Source: Butyriboletus loyo (taxonomy: Eukaryota > Basidiomycota > Agaricomycetes > Boletales > Boletaceae). Taken from it: a stretch of DNA of 43,263 nt. The first letter of the stretch is position 1; the number at the start of each line of letters is the position of its first letter. The stretch is taken from positions 1-43,263 of the forward strand of contig JBBPSI010000207.1 in the NCBI GenBank assembly GCA_038093515.1, in the 5' to 3' direction. The translations under genes were made by a program, and so were the position numbers. Positions 41,634 to 43,263 of the stretch are shown in pieces. A model generated the notes under the pieces. That model made no database searches, was not told the DNA's origin, and worked only from the letters and a program-made list of their open reading frames with translations.

Positions 41634-43251
41634 CTATGGGGCTGAACGAAGTACAAGGATGAGCGTATTGCTCCATCTAGTGCCTTTCCCTCCGCCTTTG
41701 ACGTTGAGCTTCTCCTTTAGCAGCCCCCCTGTTTCCTTTACATGTTTCTCGACTGAACCAAGTATCAACAAAACACTGGTTCCCGTTACACTTTGAGAGG
41801 ACGGCGTTGAGGATAGGACAAGGAGGTATCGGCTCTCAGCGCGAATAAACCCTGTAAATGCAGTTGCTATGGCGGATAAGAAGCCAAGTGGATTGATGGA
41901 ATCATCCACCCGATGCATATGCTTCGCGAACACCAAGTCCGATGATTGTGCCATTTCCTCCGCGACGCTCCTTGCGATATACTTTGCTAGTTCAGACTCT
42001 AGGTCGTCAACCCGCTTCTCCGCTCTCTTGCGTTCGTCTATCACCTGCTCCACACGAGCTGGCACCTGAGGAGCCCCACAGCTGAGAGTCGCTGCAGTTG
42101 CTGTGAGCTGCGTGTGCGTATTGGTCAGATACTCGATCAGCCGTGGCCCGGAAAAGAAATACAGTCTAGCAGAAGTGGTGTTGGAGCGAGCGAGGGTCTC
42201 CGTCTGGGGAACTAGGAAGAGTTGAAGATTGTGCAAACTGGGCCAATGAGTGCCGCAACAGCTGCGTAGTGTGTTCCATCGGTGTCATCATCTTGAGCAG
42301 TACGCTTAAGGACATACGGGTTCCGATCGATACGATCAATAACCACGACTCTCATAATTCCGCCAGTATAGTCGGTGGGGATCGCCTTAGCGAAACCACG
42401 CATATGACCTTCTAACTTCGCCTGTTCATTCGGCTTTTCCGTCTCCTGGACCTCGACATGGACATCGCGGCCTTCAAAGACGTATTGGTTTGCTGTAGTC
42501 TGAATGCTTTGTATTTCATCACTAGTCATGCTTCTCGCTAGCTCAACATAGCATGGAGCAGGTGCATCCGTCAAAGACCAAGAGAGCGTCTGAATGTTCA
42601 GACGATCCTCGAGCACAGCGGATAAAAGGTGCTGAGAGGTGTGCATGGTCATCTGCATCGGAGTGCTAGTCACGATAACAAAGTTGAGTGAGTTATAGAC
42701 ACTTACATGATCGTACCTGCGGTCCCAGTCGGCGTCTCCGAGCTTGACCGATACTTGAGATCCTACTGTAAATTGGAGAATATCCACCTCAGCGTCTTCC
42801 ACCTGTACATAGTGAACGGCATGTCCACCGTGACGCCTCGCTTGTAGAACCTTCCAAACCCTTTCAGCAGTTTGAATCAATCCAGTGTCGGAAGGCTGGC
42901 CCCCGCCTTCTGGAAACACGATAGTGTCGTGCAATATAACTTCGAGGGTGGGAGTTCTCGTTGCTGTAGATACGGTGTCCTTCTTTCCCTTTCTTCCACT
43001 TGGCACCGGTTGCGTTTGTGAGACCCGAGAGCTCACAATGGTGGTCAACAGCTCGCGAAGAAGGGGGTTGCCTTTGGGATTAGCCTCAGTTGTGATAAAC
43101 TTATCGTATCCATTGCCTTACGTTGGCATGCCAAGAGACCAACAGGGATGGAGAACTGGGGATCGGACGGGATCTGGAGGGTGGGGGAGACGACCCTGTG
43201 GTATGTAGAAGGCGTGACCGAAGGTGAAAGCAAAATCGCTGCAGCCGACAT
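41634..43251 (-). CDS. AARSD1: Alanyl-tRNA editing protein, AARSD1/AlaX type
   Basis: Four exons on the minus strand: 43251-43122, 43071-42707, 42652-42318 and 42261-41634. Introns of 50, 54 and 56 nt, all GT-AG (GTAAGG, GTAAGT, GTATGT donors). They give a 485-residue protein. The family hydrolyses Ser or Gly wrongly attached to tRNA-Ala, in the cytosol. Evidence: FPEGGGQPSDTG motif, zinc ligands in HTSQH (exon 3) and CCGTH (rebuilt across intron 3), DYTGGIMRVV, a coiled-coil stretch (RVEQVIDERKRAEKRVDDLESEL), and a C-terminal KGGGKGTRWS. After that motif the protein ends in 11 residues unlike the family tail, and the stop TAG (41634-41636) lies inside the neighbouring LTR remnant, so the native 3' end seems lost. 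Intron 2 has 54 nt and no stop, so its retention would keep the frame. The ATG at 43251 fits the family N-terminus. Confidence 0.9.
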
Positions 43252-43263
43252 TCCTGTGAAGAT

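Larger units (their letters stand above)
30270..41642 (-). repeat. L2 LTR remnant split by TE-E and TE-F
   Basis: Left part 30270-30393 (TGTTATGCTGGG to AACTAATTG) and right part about 41571-41642 (TTGCTAGCAG through the TATA region). The right part ends near CTATGGGGCT where the shared promoter block should begin; U3 is missing and the editing gene follows. TE-E and TE-F entered at almost the same base of this LTR. Confidence 0.8.

Overview
The window is a fungal, almost certainly Agaricomycete (Basidiomycota), chromosome segment made almost entirely of nested LTR retrotransposons of the Ty3/gypsy (chromovirus) group. The one cellular gene, at the right edge, encodes an AARSD1-type alanyl-tRNA editing protein with three introns of 50-56 nt. 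Names used here are mine: TE-A to TE-F for elements and L1 to L6 for LTR families.

Layout. 1-2227: 3' part of TE-A (integrase-chromodomain, still open) and its 3' LTR (L1), inserted in TE-C. 2228-4188: TE-C, a decayed plus-strand pol fragment interrupted by a 715-bp solo LTR (L6). 4189-25216: TE-B2, a minus-strand element with L2 LTRs, stretched from about 7 kb to 21 kb by insertions: solo LTRs of families L1 to L5 and a whole plus-strand sister, TE-B (8369-15937). 25217-29507: fragments of TE-D, a minus-strand pol of another lineage, split by L3 and L4 LTRs. 29508-30393: an L2 LTR, a truncated L4 and the first part of an L2 LTR. That last L2 LTR received TE-E (30394-33890, gag-only, L1 LTRs) and TE-F (33898-41570, L3 LTRs, unusual gag-like ORF). 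Its truncated remainder (about 41571-41642) abuts, and supplies the stop codon of, the editing gene (41634-43251, minus).

Nearly every insertion has a 5-bp target duplication, so the order of events can be read. Example: TE-C received TE-B2, which received TE-B, which received an L1b LTR. TE-D received L3a, which received L3b, which received L4.

How the parts work. TE-B has LTR, gag, pol (protease, reverse transcriptase, RNase H, integrase, chromodomain), then a third ORF with three zinc knuckles placed after pol. TE-F has no such ORF; in the gag position it has one ORF with a paired CCHH motif and tandem repeats. In all three families whose 5' end is visible (L1, L2, L3), a 10-nt sequence 2-3 nt downstream of the 5' LTR is the exact reverse complement of the predicted mRNA 5' end, as in self-priming Tf1. 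Four or five LTR families share a GGTCTGTGCGCA-like block just upstream of TATA. The elements are dead mainly through CpG to TpG/CpA change: in-frame stops in the B, C, E and F elements are nearly all TGA.
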